The notes under the pieces are model-generated. The model worked only from the letters and a program-made list of their open reading frames with translations, was not told the origin of the DNA and did not search any database. The translations under genes and the position numbers were made by a program. This document shows, in pieces, positions 8,786 to 17,838 of a DNA stretch of 64,000 nt. Position 1 is the first letter of the stretch; the number at the start of each line of letters is the position of its first letter. Origin of the DNA: Thermosaccharophagus gerlachensis (GTDB lineage: Bacteria > Armatimonadota > Fervidibacteria > Fervidibacterales > Thermosaccharophagaceae); NCBI GenBank assembly GCA_041538025.1, contig JBGOEV010000006.1, forward strand, positions 9,327-73,326. The letters are read 5' to 3'.

Positions 8786-9388
8786 TTAAAGCTCTCGTAT
8801 CCGTATATTGCGCCAATGTATCTCAGCGCCTTCGGATTGAAAGATGAGGTGACCTTTTCTTGGAAATGCGTTTGCACCTATTGCTACTACATGTCCATTG
8901 ACGCACGTTGCGACGAAGCCGTTGTAATGGATGATGTGGTAAGAATTCCATTCGCGCAACTTGGCTGGGCGCTGTAAAACTGGTGTTGCATCAACTTTAC
9001 CTCCCGCAACACCGAATATGCGTCCCACTTCCGTATGAAGCAATTGGAACTCAATCCCTTGAGGCCAAACCCTGTCAGGAAGCACCATCAGGAAGACACC
9101 GCTATTGCCGGGTTCCATCATACGATATTCGAAGCGTAAGATGAAGTTGCCAAATTCTCTTTCAGTTCGCAAGTAGCCATGGGGTCTTCCTGAGCATATG
9201 ATGATACCGTCTTTGACCTGCCATGTCTTTTGTGGGTCGCCACCCGGAAGGAATGGAATGAAGCCACTTAAGTCCTTTCCATTAAACAGTGGTATGAATC
9301 CTTCTTCAGCTTCCTGCGATAGGACAAAATCCGCGATTGCAGCAGCTCCAGCACACGCAAACGCCGCAATCAATTCCCTTCGGTTCAT
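8786..9388 (-). CDS. DUF1080 (3-keto-disaccharide hydrolase-like) Tat-exported protein
   Basis: Members of this concanavalin-like fold family hydrolyse 3-keto-glycosides or bind glycans; the exact substrate here is unknown. The N-terminus (NRRELIAAFACAGAAAI) is a twin-arginine signal, pointing to export. The mature part opens with the family hallmark GFIPLFNGKDLSGF, followed by FGNFILRFEYRM, PGNSGVFLMV and EFQLLHTE, and ends with EIHWRNIRIREL. The 200 residues are one complete domain. GGAGGTGAACGGCG precedes the ATG. The Gfo/Idh oxidoreductase at 17.8 kb could supply the 3-keto substrate; this link is inference. Confidence 0.88.
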   Translation of the reverse strand: MNRRELIAAFACAGAAAIADFVLSQEAEEGFIPLFNGKDLSGFIPFLPGGDPQKTWQVKDGIIICSGRPHGYLRTEREFGNFILRFEYRMMEPGNSGVFLMVLPDRVWPQGIEFQLLHTEVGRIFGVAGGKVDATPVLQRPAKLREWNSYHIIHYNGFVATCVNGHVVAIGANAFPRKGHLIFQSEGAEIHWRNIRIREL

Positions 9389-9436
9389 CGCCGTTCACCT
9401 CCAACTTGCCTGCAAATCCATAAATGTCACTGCTTC

Positions 9437-9442
9437 ATTCTA
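9437..9442 (-). promoter_or_regulatory. Possible extended -10 element for the DUF1080 gene
   Basis: Read on the minus strand, TGATAGAAT is an extended -10 (TGN plus TAGAAT) about 50 bases before the DUF1080 start. No good -35 is present. The same TAGAAT hexamer is used by the strong promoter at 25411-25439. Confidence 0.3.
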
Positions 9443-9570
9443 TCACAAACACACTTAGCCAGCTAACCACAACATACTTCTTTTCAAGATGCCACTTGCT
9501 TGGTAACTGCTTATGCTCGCAACCTTTTGCCCAATGGCTCGTTCAAGTTAAGTTGCAAGAGGTGACTGTC

Positions 9571-10254
9571 ATGGGTAAGGCTCCACTTTGGCTTGCGTGG
9601 AGCACAGGGAAGGACTCAGTATTGGCTTTGCATATGCTCAAGCATGACAGCCGTTGGGAAGGGTTTGAAGTCCGTAAGCTGTTGAGCACCATTACCATAG
9701 ACTACGGGCGAGTGAGCATGCATGGCGTGAAGGTTGAACTTCTTAGGGCACAGGCTAAGTCACTTGGTATACCGTTGCTTGAAGTGTTTATACCAGCTGG
9801 ATGCACGAATGAGGAATACGAACGAGCAATGCACAATGTGCTTAAGAGTGCTTTGGATGAAGGTGTTTATGGAGTTGTTTTTGGCGACATACATCTTGAG
9901 GATGTGCGCCAGTATAGGGAAAACCAAATGGCGCAGGTGGGTATGAAACCGATATTTCCACTCTGGCATGAAAGCCCAGCTGAACTTGCGCTTAAATTCA
10001 TTTCGCTTGGGTATAAAGCGTTGGTAGTCTGCGTTGATTCGCAGAAACTCAACCCATCGTTTTGCGGACGAATTTTTGATGAGTCGTTCCTGAACGAATT
10101 GCCAAGCTTTGTTGACCCATGCGGCGAGAACGGTGAGTTCCACACTTTCGTTTATGACGGACCTTTGTTCACAGAACCTATCAGGGTGAAGCGTGGCGAA
10201 ATCGTTTTAAGGGATGAACGATTCGCATTCTGTGAGCTTGAATTGGACAGGTGA
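9571..10254 (+). CDS. Dph6-like ATP pyrophosphatase (diphthine-ammonia ligase family)
   Basis: Belongs to the adenine-nucleotide alpha-hydrolase family that includes the eukaryotic diphthamide ligase Dph6. Bacteria lack diphthamide, so the substrate here is unknown. The PP-loop is STGKDS near residue 10. The family core continues through VVFGDIHLEDVRQYRENQM, and the conserved C-terminal DPCGENGEFHTFVYDGP is intact. At 227 residues it is a complete single domain. The ATG at 9571 is fixed by AAGAGGTGACTGTC; the open frame further upstream is not family-like. It is followed after only 6 bases by a radical SAM gene, suggesting they act on the same molecule. Confidence 0.88.
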   Translation: MGKAPLWLAWSTGKDSVLALHMLKHDSRWEGFEVRKLLSTITIDYGRVSMHGVKVELLRAQAKSLGIPLLEVFIPAGCTNEEYERAMHNVLKSALDEGVYGVVFGDIHLEDVRQYRENQMAQVGMKPIFPLWHESPAELALKFISLGYKALVVCVDSQKLNPSFCGRIFDESFLNELPSFVDPCGENGEFHTFVYDGPLFTEPIRVKRGEIVLRDERFAFCELELDR

Positions 10255-10260
10255 GCAGTT

Positions 10261-11301
10261 GTGGTAGATGGAAAGGAAACAACTGAAAGGTTACGCGAAG
10301 CACTGTATTATGAGACACTGCAGGATGGTTCTGTGAAGTGCACGCTTGAGCCAAGGCAATGTATCATCCATGAGGGCGAAAGAGGCTTTTGCGGTGTCAG
10401 GCAGAACAGGGGCAGCAAGCTATGGACACTCGTTCATTCACGAGTTGCTGTCATTGATGTTGAAACGCTCTATCGCCACCACATCTATCATGTTCTTCCG
10501 GGAGCTTACTTCCTCACTGTTGGGACGGCAGGTTGCAACATGAGCTGTCAGTATTGTGAGACTGCAGTCATATCGCAGGCAGCGCCTGAAGCAGTTGAAA
10601 GCCAATTCATGACCCCACAAACGCTCGTCTACACAGCTATTGAGCGTGGGACAGTCGGAATACTTTTTGCACATAACGAGCCAATCGCAGCTTACGAATT
10701 TATGCTTGACACATTTAAGCTTGCAAAAGCCGAGGGACTGCGCACAGCTTGTCATACGGCTGGAAAAGTATTCACCAAGCCACTGACCGAGCTCTGTCGA
10801 CACTTGGATGTAATCAACATTGACCTTAAGGCATTTGATGAAACAGTTTACGAAAAGCTTTGCTTGGGCAGTTTGGAAGCAACAAAGCAAACTATCACAG
10901 CCGTTAAAAAGGCGGGCGTCTTCATGGAGGTCACATATCTCCTTGTGCCTGGCTTCAACAGCGATGTTGAACAGATCAAGAAAATGTGTGCGTGGTTAAT
11001 TGAAGCTGTGGGTGAAGATGTGCCGTTACATTTTGTGCGTTTCTTCCCAGCGCATAAGATGAAGAACGCACAGCCAACTCCGATTGAGCTCATATACGAG
11101 TGCCGTGAGGTCGCTATGAAGATGGGTTTGAAGTATGTCTATGGTGGCAACCTTCCCGGGGACAAATGTGAGTTCACATATTGCGCTAAGTGTAAAGCCG
11201 TTGTAATTGAGCGTGATGAGGAAGGTATCCCAACAATGCATATGAGAGGGGGCAAATGCGAGGCTTGTGGGAATCAAATTCCGGGCATATGGCGCTTGTG
11301 A
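10261..11301 (+). CDS. amrS: AmmeMemoRadiSam-type radical SAM enzyme (AmrS-like)
   Basis: Radical SAM protein of the family annotated as AmmeMemoRadiSam system radical SAM enzyme; its reaction is not firmly known. The CxxxCxxC iron-sulfur motif is CNMSCQYC near residue 94. The TIM-barrel core includes GTVGILFAHNEP and INIDLKAFDE. The C-terminus carries the family's Cys-rich ribbon, CEFTYCAKCK, then GGKCEACGNQIPG. At 346 residues it is full length. GTG at 10261 follows AGGTGAGCAGTT. The usual partners (an AMMECR1 protein and a Memo-like dioxygenase) are absent; its partner here is the Dph6-like enzyme just upstream. Confidence 0.9.
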   Translation: MVDGKETTERLREALYYETLQDGSVKCTLEPRQCIIHEGERGFCGVRQNRGSKLWTLVHSRVAVIDVETLYRHHIYHVLPGAYFLTVGTAGCNMSCQYCETAVISQAAPEAVESQFMTPQTLVYTAIERGTVGILFAHNEPIAAYEFMLDTFKLAKAEGLRTACHTAGKVFTKPLTELCRHLDVINIDLKAFDETVYEKLCLGSLEATKQTITAVKKAGVFMEVTYLLVPGFNSDVEQIKKMCAWLIEAVGEDVPLHFVRFFPAHKMKNAQPTPIELIYECREVAMKMGLKYVYGGNLPGDKCEFTYCAKCKAVVIERDEEGIPTMHMRGGKCEACGNQIPGIWRL

Positions 11302-11306
11302 TATCA

Positions 11307-12473
11307 TTAGCGTTTGTGACAAATAGCACATGTTTGCTCAAACTTATGACACCTAAAGCAAACAGAATCGGGTTTGAAGCTCGCAACATCGCTATGCTTT
11401 AATGCAAACCCTTCAGGGTGAGGCAACTGCACACCATGACAGCTCTCACAAGGCTTCTCACCATGACAGCGCACACAAAGCTTTTGTTCTTCCGGCTTCG
11501 CCTTTGTGTGAGTTCTTCGGTAATCTTTTGGGTGAGGCATTGGCAGCCCATGACATGCATCACACCAAGACTGAGTATGACAGCGCATGCACACGATTGC
11601 TTTATCTTTTGCCTCCCTATGCTTCCGTGCATACCCACTTGGGTGAGGCATCTTTAAACCGTGACATGAATCGCAAAACGCTGTTGAATGACACAGGAGG
11701 CAATCGCGTCCAGAGAGCGAAAGTTTACCATGCCGAAGCATAAAATCGGGTTGACGGTGCGATGGCGGTTTTTTAATGCCATGGCATGAGTCGCATGTTG
11801 AGCGGTCGTGACATAGCAAGCACCGCGCTTCTTTCACTCTTGCAAACTCACCATGCCTCGCTATGAAGTTGGGAGTATGGTCTTGTGGGCGACGGGGCTT
11901 ATGACACATATCACAGAACGCTTTCCTATGGCATTGCAAACATTGGCTTTCTTCCCTTGTCTCCTTCGGATGGCGTTCAAGCCAGTCTAAGCCATGCGTG
12001 CTTGGTATAGCAGTTTGAGGGCGTGCATGACATAACGAACACTTCTTTGGGGCAGATTTATCATCATGGCATTCCAAGCAAACACGCATTGGGACTGCAC
12101 CATGCTTTGGGTAAGGTCTTTGGCGTCGTGATGGCTTTATGTCGCGATGGCAATAGCTACAGTGAGCACCTCGCTCAATGTGCTTTCTGTGGGAGAATGC
12201 GATTCTGTAAGCACTTTCGCCAAGCGTGATAATGTTATGACACTCAAAGCACTCCAAGTTGGACACAGAACGCAGGCGCTCATCAACAGGCTGTAAAGCC
12301 AATGTGCGCTTTTGTCTGATGCGTTTGAGCTCTCTTTGCGAGAGTAGCTTAAGATGCTGCTCAACATCTCGCTCATGGAGCAATAGCTTGAGCGAGAGTG
12401 CGCTCACAAGCACGATTGGCGCAAACATCAATATGAGTTTGAGCAACGTCGCAATGATAGTTTTGAGCTTCAC
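11307..12473 (-). CDS. Membrane-anchored 16-heme c-type cytochrome
   Basis: Electron-transfer protein of the cytochrome c3-like multiheme class. I count sixteen CxxCH heme motifs in 388 residues. After an uncleaved-looking N-terminal helix (about 5-30) come four spaced motifs, then six repeats of about 40 residues. Each repeat has a tight heme pair of the form CxxCH-x4-CxxCH, mostly followed by G and a segment like LKMPHPxGYxxxH. The repeat His residues outside CxxCH are good candidates for distal heme ligands. GTG at 12473 is preceded by GGAGGTTTGGGATA. It lies 21 bases downstream of a c/b cytochrome fusion, which is the likely electron donor. Periplasmic location is inferred. Not a known named cytochrome. 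Confidence 0.9.
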   Translation of the reverse strand: MKLKTIIATLLKLILMFAPIVLVSALSLKLLLHERDVEQHLKLLSQRELKRIRQKRTLALQPVDERLRSVSNLECFECHNIITLGESAYRIAFSHRKHIERGAHCSYCHRDIKPSRRQRPYPKHGAVPMRVCLECHDDKSAPKKCSLCHARPQTAIPSTHGLDWLERHPKETREESQCLQCHRKAFCDMCHKPRRPQDHTPNFIARHGEFARVKEARCLLCHDRSTCDSCHGIKKPPSHRQPDFMLRHGKLSLSGRDCLLCHSTAFCDSCHGLKMPHPSGYARKHREAKDKAIVCMRCHTQSWCDACHGLPMPHPKDYRRTHTKAKPEEQKLCVRCHGEKPCESCHGVQLPHPEGFALKHSDVASFKPDSVCFRCHKFEQTCAICHKR

Positions 12474-12494
12474 TATCCCAAACCTCCAACCACA

Positions 12495-14123
12495 TTAGCT
12501 ATCAAGCTTGCAACACCTGTGCCGCTCATATTCAAGCGCGTGGCGTAATTTCATTTCTTTAAGGCTTATCTTGCCAGTGAGCCAAACCATACTCATCGGA
12601 AAGACATCGGGGCGAAGATGCGCAAAGTATACATGGAAGCAAAGGAGAGCAAATGTTGCCAGCACAGCTTCATGGCTATGAATAACATGCGCGATTTCAA
12701 CAAGCTGTGGCGATAAGTGTTCGGCAACGAACGGTGCCTTCCAGAGCATTATCCCTGTTACGCCCATCATAATGATGCCCCAGCCAGCTGCCCAATAGAG
12801 GAACTTCTCAATGAAGTTATAACGCCCCATTTTAGGTGGTTCACGCCGTAATCGGAGCAAGAAAAGAAGCATGTGATAAAAATCGACGAAGTCCTTGACC
12901 GAGGGTAACATCTCAGTCCGCCTGTAGCCGAGCAAGAAGCGGATGAACAAGTAGAGGAGATGGTAAGCGACAGCAAGAAGCATAAGCATCCCAGCAACCC
13001 TATGGAGTAACCCTGCTGTATCAGTGCCACCAAGCAAACGCATAATGATCGGTGCAAGCATGCCACCCGAACCCTTCAATGGAAGCCCACTCAACATGAG
13101 CAGCATGACACTGCCCATAAAAAGCAAGTGCTGAATTATTTGATGCACATCCCAACGCCTTACATGCCCTTCCACTCCCTCAAGCTCTTTACAAAGTGCC
13201 CCTGTGCAAAGAAGCATGCACATTACAAGTGCATCAAGCAATGTGTATGCAAACATCGGTATGAGCACAACGATAACAAACAGCTCAAACACCACATCAA
13301 CCCAATAGACTATGGGACGTTCCTTTGGTGACGGTGGCTTGTGCGTGAATGTGAGCGCGAATTTCCCGCCACCGCCAACATGACAGCTGGCGCATGCTTT
13401 CGCTCTCTTCGTAAGGTGCATCGGTGATGATGGCTCATGTGGTGAAGCGATTGCGTGATGGCTATGGCAAGTTATGCAAGTAGCGCTTCTTTTGCTGCCG
13501 AGGCGTAGCTTCTTACCGTGAAAGCTGTTCAAATAAGTTGTCACAGTGTAAGGGTTGAGCTTATGCTTCTTCATCAAAGCCTCGTTGGCATGGCATGCTC
13601 CACACATGTATGGAATGTTCCTTCCATACACTGGCGAGCTTTCATCCTCGTTTGGAAGTATGTAATGGCTTCCGTGGCAGTCAGTGCACAGTGGTGCATC
13701 GGCACCGCCACTTTTAAGGTGCCTTGCATGGGTGCTCCTTGCATACGCTTTGAACTGCTCATTATGGCAATCAACACATGAGGCTATAGCTTGCTGTAAT
13801 GTCTTTGGCGCATGCCTTATGAATGGCTCAACTTCGTTTTGGATGACACCTAACGCACCTTCATGAGTTGCGTGTGGAAGCACACCGCGTTTTTTGTGGC
13901 GCATGTTTGTATGACAGTCAACGCAATCAAACTTACCATGCACTGATGAGGCAAACCGTTTTTGGTCAACATAAAGGCTATGTATGCTTCCATCGGGTAG
14001 CTTGATGAAGAGTTCTTTTTTGGAGTGACACGCAATGCAATTCTGTTGAGCTTCCGTGTGCCTATATGCAACGCAAAGCCACATCAAAGCGATGATAGCT
14101 ACCGTTACTATATGCCACCTCAC
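12495..14123 (-). CDS. Heptaheme c / diheme b fusion cytochrome (CbcL-like architecture)
   Basis: Probable quinol-linked inner-membrane cytochrome. The N-terminal third has a signal peptide (to about residue 25, ending TEAQQ) and seven CxxCH motifs in a periplasmic domain. From about residue 275 the protein becomes membrane-embedded and resembles the FdnI/HydC cytochrome b family. Helices there carry His pairs suited to two b hemes, e.g. HQIIQHLLFM, LLHRVAGMLMLLAVAYHLLY and HVIHSHEAVLATFALLCFHVYF. The same c-plus-b plan is known in Geobacter CbcL, which has nine c hemes. GTG at 14123 overlaps the hemA stop by 4 bases and follows AAGGAGATGGC, so translation is coupled. Reaction direction and donor are unproven. 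Confidence 0.87.
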   Translation of the reverse strand: MRWHIVTVAIIALMWLCVAYRHTEAQQNCIACHSKKELFIKLPDGSIHSLYVDQKRFASSVHGKFDCVDCHTNMRHKKRGVLPHATHEGALGVIQNEVEPFIRHAPKTLQQAIASCVDCHNEQFKAYARSTHARHLKSGGADAPLCTDCHGSHYILPNEDESSPVYGRNIPYMCGACHANEALMKKHKLNPYTVTTYLNSFHGKKLRLGSKRSATCITCHSHHAIASPHEPSSPMHLTKRAKACASCHVGGGGKFALTFTHKPPSPKERPIVYWVDVVFELFVIVVLIPMFAYTLLDALVMCMLLCTGALCKELEGVEGHVRRWDVHQIIQHLLFMGSVMLLMLSGLPLKGSGGMLAPIIMRLLGGTDTAGLLHRVAGMLMLLAVAYHLLYLFIRFLLGYRRTEMLPSVKDFVDFYHMLLFLLRLRREPPKMGRYNFIEKFLYWAAGWGIIMMGVTGIMLWKAPFVAEHLSPQLVEIAHVIHSHEAVLATFALLCFHVYFAHLRPDVFPMSMVWLTGKISLKEMKLRHALEYERHRCCKLDS

Positions 14124-15445
14124 TTGCCATCTCCTTTCTCCAAGAATGGTTGTAGTAACCTCACAATTGTATCAAATGCCATCTGGTCATCTATCTCATT
14201 AGGCATCTCCTTCAGTTTTTTGATCAACGGGTGTAGCACTCTTTTGACCAAGCGCTTCGTCAGCATATCAATTGCTTTTCTTTCGCCATCATCGCATGTT
14301 GCGAGCTTGCCTGAAAACTCTCTAAGCGTCCTTATGCGAACAGATTCTGCGGAGTTGAGCAAGTTCACCACTAACTGCTCAGCCCACCTTGAGCGCCAAC
14401 ACCTCCAAAACGCATTAACTTCCTCTGTAACGATTGCTTCTGCTCTTTTCGCTTCATCTTGGCGCAACCTGTGGTATTCATCGGCGATGTCTGCAAGTTC
14501 ATCAATGTTGAATAGCTTTAAACCTTCCAACTCAGCTACACTTGGCTCAACATCTCTCGGAATGGCAAGGTCAATGATCAGCATTTTATCTTTTGCATTC
14601 CGCTCCGAGAGGGCTTTTGAAATCATCTGATGGGTCAATAGATAACTGGGGGAGGCAGTGCACGAAATGACTATGTCGGAATCCTTCAGGTATTCTTGCA
14701 ACTCAGACAATCCGATAGCTACTGCGCCAAACTGCTTTGCCAGTTGCTGTGCATGTTCAAGCGTCCTGTTTGCGATGACGATTTGATTTACCCCGTGTTT
14801 TTTGAAAAGGCGAAGTGTTAATACGCCTATCTCACCAACACCTATTAGCAGGAGTTTCTTATCAGTGAACCCACCACAGATCTGCCACGCCAACTTAACA
14901 GCAACATGAGGTATTGAAACTGCGCCTGCTGATATGTTCGTTTCAGTGCGAACGCGCTTTCCGACCTTCAAAGCTCGCATGAACAAGTGCGAGAGCATTT
15001 TGCCACAGCATTTCAACCGCATCGCCAACTCGTAAGCATTTTTGATCTGCCCCAGTATTTGTGGCTCGCCGAGCACCATTGAATCAAGCCCGGCAGCTAC
15101 ACGGAAGAGGTGCGTGCATGCGCCTTTATCGGTAGCCACATATAAACCCTTTTGCAACTCTTGCCTTGGGAGCTTATGTTGGCGATGAAGGAACTCTATC
15201 AGCTCAAGCTCGCATGCCCTATCTGTTACGGCGTAAATCTCAGCGCGATTGCATGTTGAAAGGAAGACAACCTCACTCACACCTGAAATTGAACGCAGTG
15301 AAAGAAGCGCATTCGGCACATCAACTTTGCAAAGCGAGAGGCGCTCGCGCACATCTATGCCCATCGTGCGGTAGTTGCCACCAACGAGCAATAGCCTTTT
15401 GTATGCGCCATTGATGTTGCATCCGCCTTGTGTTAGCCAATACAT
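14120..15445 (-). CDS. hemA: Glutamyl-tRNA reductase
   Basis: Reduces glutamyl-tRNA to glutamate-1-semialdehyde, the first committed step of heme synthesis by the C5 route. It contains the catalytic Cys in LSTCNRAEIYAV, the helix MVLGEPQILGQIKNAYE, the NADPH fold LLIGVGEIGVLTLRLF, and DLAIPRDVEPSV. The family N-terminus (KRLLLVGGNYRTMGIDVRERL) is preceded by about 15 extra residues. The ATG at 15445 is chosen because GGGGATGAG lies 5 bases before it; earlier starts exist up to 15463. It sits between ccmF and two multiheme cytochrome genes, so its heme output is probably matched to cytochrome production. Confidence 0.95.
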   Translation of the reverse strand: MYWLTQGGCNINGAYKRLLLVGGNYRTMGIDVRERLSLCKVDVPNALLSLRSISGVSEVVFLSTCNRAEIYAVTDRACELELIEFLHRQHKLPRQELQKGLYVATDKGACTHLFRVAAGLDSMVLGEPQILGQIKNAYELAMRLKCCGKMLSHLFMRALKVGKRVRTETNISAGAVSIPHVAVKLAWQICGGFTDKKLLLIGVGEIGVLTLRLFKKHGVNQIVIANRTLEHAQQLAKQFGAVAIGLSELQEYLKDSDIVISCTASPSYLLTHQMISKALSERNAKDKMLIIDLAIPRDVEPSVAELEGLKLFNIDELADIADEYHRLRQDEAKRAEAIVTEEVNAFWRCWRSRWAEQLVVNLLNSAESVRIRTLREFSGKLATCDDGERKAIDMLTKRLVKRVLHPLIKKLKEMPNEIDDQMAFDTIVRLLQPFLEKGDGK

Positions 15446-15535
15446 GTAGCTCATCCCCGACAACTAAGCTTTCAAACGGGGGTTTAAACTGAACACCTAC
15501 ATTGCCATAGTCATTTTAACACGAGAGCGAAAGGC

Positions 15536-17779
15536 TTAAGCATTTCTTCTAACCAAGGCAGTAAGTGAAATGAGACCACCAACAAGGATGAGGATGCTTC
15601 CAAGGCGTAGCAGGTTCATGAAAGGTTTAACGCTGAATTCCACAACAACTTTTCTCTTAGCTTCTTCAGCCTTTATCTTCGCAACTGAGAGGCGTATGAG
15701 CTTTTCATCGGCGTTCATCTCAAGCACCGAGAACTTATAACTACCATCTGGGAGGCTGTCATCAACTCCATCGCCAGACGCAGTTAAGCCCGGAGCAACA
15801 AGGAACCACTTATTGTCCGCTTCACGAGATACTTCAAGCAATGCTCTCGCTACAAAAGTTAGAGGTGTGCCTGTAGCATGTTCACTGACATCAAACCGTA
15901 GGAAGCGGATGTTTAATCCAAAGGCTTTCTTTGTTTCTCCCTTGCGCAAAACGATTGATGCTTGCTTTTCAACAGTGGTCAACTCAATCGGTGAAACATA
16001 AATGTCAGCAAGCGCTAACACCTTTATTCCCGGATAACGCACAATGCCAAATGGGCTGTCAATTATACTTGCGTTGGTATCAAATTCGCCCCTGCCTTTT
16101 CGTATGGACAGTCTTAGAAGCGTTTTGCCGAACTTGCCTTGCTCTTGGTTTGATTCGATATCGCACACTATGTTATAACCCATAAACTTTGAAGTTTCTC
16201 CACTGGTTAGCAGAAGCATCTTTGAGCGTTCGCATTCCGACGAGAGCGAGATGCCAAGCATTAAAGTCGCTACACCGATGTGCGTGATGCATCCACCAAG
16301 GTGATACCATTTAGATACGCGCCATAGCAAATACACATTTGATGCTAAGGAAGAAACTGCTGTTACCACGATTGCGAGGTGGTATGGGTTTCGGATGCCG
16401 AGCAGAAATGCAACTGCTCCAGCAATGCATCCGAGAGACAACGAAGTGACAAACAACACCCTCTTCTTGAAGCCGTTAATGTAGAAGAGTGGCACTAAAA
16501 TGAGTATGATGAGCAGGCTGAATGCAAATGGAGCAAGTGCTCTGTTAAAGAAGTCTGGGGAAGCTTTTACACCCTCACCGATGAGAACCGTGAGAACGGG
16601 CAATGCTGTCCCAAACGCAACGACAAATGCCGCAACAAGAAGCAGGAGCACAGCAAGCCAGAGCATAAAATTAAGCGAATAGACAGAAGTCCAAATGCGC
16701 TTACTCGGCATATCCTTCCAATACCATGCAAGGAATGTAACGCTCATTGCTGTGTATGCGATAATGAAGAAGAGCAAGACGACATTAAATGGGGCATGTG
16801 CTTCACCAAACACATGAACAGAAGCCTCGCTCAATATGCCACTCCTCGTTATGAAGGTTGCACAGATAACACTTAGGTAGGCACACATGGAGATGGCTAC
16901 AATCATCCTCTTACCGGCGTCATTGCGCCTTTGTATAGCCAACACATGAAGCAATGCTGTCAGTAAGAGGAAAACCACAAGTGAGGCATTTTCAACTGGG
17001 TCCCAACCCCAATACCCACCCCATCCTAACACTTCATAACTCCAATATGCTCCGATGATTATGCCAGCCCCGAGCATCAGCCACGCAATGAGTGCGCACA
17101 CACGAAGCAAATACACTATGCCATCATCGCTACCTTTGCTGAGGGTAAAAGGGAACGAGAGCGCAAAAGGAATTGATGTTAGAGCATAGCCAAGGAGAGT
17201 GATTGGTGGGTGAATGAGCATCCAAGGGTTTTGTAGTAGCGGATTTAATCCCTGTCCGTCAGTCGGCTTATGAGGTAGGAGGGAAAACATATTTTTACAG
17301 CAAAGCGAGGTCACTGTGAAAGCCTGCGCAAATGTGATAGCAAACAGCGCCACCCACTTAGCTGGCTCGTCCTCCAGCGATTTAACCAGTCTCGTGAATA
17401 CAGCTACCGAGAGAAACCCGAACCATCCCCAGAGCATCATTGAACCTTCCTGACCAGCCCAAATAGCACTTATGCGATACAACAGGGGCAGTTGCCTTGA
17501 TGTATATGCAGCAACATAAGCAACCTCATATCGCTGTCCGAGCAGAAGCGCAAGCAAAACTGTCATCGCTAATGTGAGTGCCAAAAAACCAAGTGAGAGA
17601 ATGGCTTGAAATAATTTAGACATAGCGTTGTCGGTGCATGGCTTTAGCTCGCATCCCCGTTTAAAGCGAGGTGCTATGAAGGCTTTTACAAAACTCAATG
17701 CCATGCACACATAAAGACAAACTGAAGAAACCACGAACAATGCATAACCAACCTTTGGCAACACACCAAAGATGTCCAT
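15536..17779 (-). CDS. ccmF: Cytochrome c heme lyase CcmF (System I maturation)
   Basis: Integral membrane protein that attaches heme to CxxCH apocytochromes on the outer face of the inner membrane, normally with CcmH. At 747 residues it is slightly longer than typical CcmF. The tryptophan-rich heme-handling signature WGGYWGWDPVENAS is near residue 255. Helices run to about residue 500, a periplasmic domain covers about 510-715, and a final helix precedes the C-terminus. GGGGGAATTGAAAG fits the ATG. First gene of the minus-strand run ccmF, hemA, c/b fusion, 16-heme cytochrome. No other ccm gene is in the window, so the rest of System I must be encoded elsewhere. Confidence 0.93.
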   Translation of the reverse strand: MDIFGVLPKVGYALFVVSSVCLYVCMALSFVKAFIAPRFKRGCELKPCTDNAMSKLFQAILSLGFLALTLAMTVLLALLLGQRYEVAYVAAYTSRQLPLLYRISAIWAGQEGSMMLWGWFGFLSVAVFTRLVKSLEDEPAKWVALFAITFAQAFTVTSLCCKNMFSLLPHKPTDGQGLNPLLQNPWMLIHPPITLLGYALTSIPFALSFPFTLSKGSDDGIVYLLRVCALIAWLMLGAGIIIGAYWSYEVLGWGGYWGWDPVENASLVVFLLLTALLHVLAIQRRNDAGKRMIVAISMCAYLSVICATFITRSGILSEASVHVFGEAHAPFNVVLLFFIIAYTAMSVTFLAWYWKDMPSKRIWTSVYSLNFMLWLAVLLLLVAAFVVAFGTALPVLTVLIGEGVKASPDFFNRALAPFAFSLLIILILVPLFYINGFKKRVLFVTSLSLGCIAGAVAFLLGIRNPYHLAIVVTAVSSLASNVYLLWRVSKWYHLGGCITHIGVATLMLGISLSSECERSKMLLLTSGETSKFMGYNIVCDIESNQEQGKFGKTLLRLSIRKGRGEFDTNASIIDSPFGIVRYPGIKVLALADIYVSPIELTTVEKQASIVLRKGETKKAFGLNIRFLRFDVSEHATGTPLTFVARALLEVSREADNKWFLVAPGLTASGDGVDDSLPDGSYKFSVLEMNADEKLIRLSVAKIKAEEAKRKVVVEFSVKPFMNLLRLGSILILVGGLISLTALVRRNA

Positions 17780-17838
17780 CTTTCAATTCCCCCTCAATTT
17801 ACAAGCTCACATTGAGGTTCTGCGATTATCATGCTGGC

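Noticed and set aside
11399..12498. Open frames on both strands across the 16-heme cytochrome
   Set aside because: They are shadows produced by the repeated heme-motif codons; none has a proper start site or family match.
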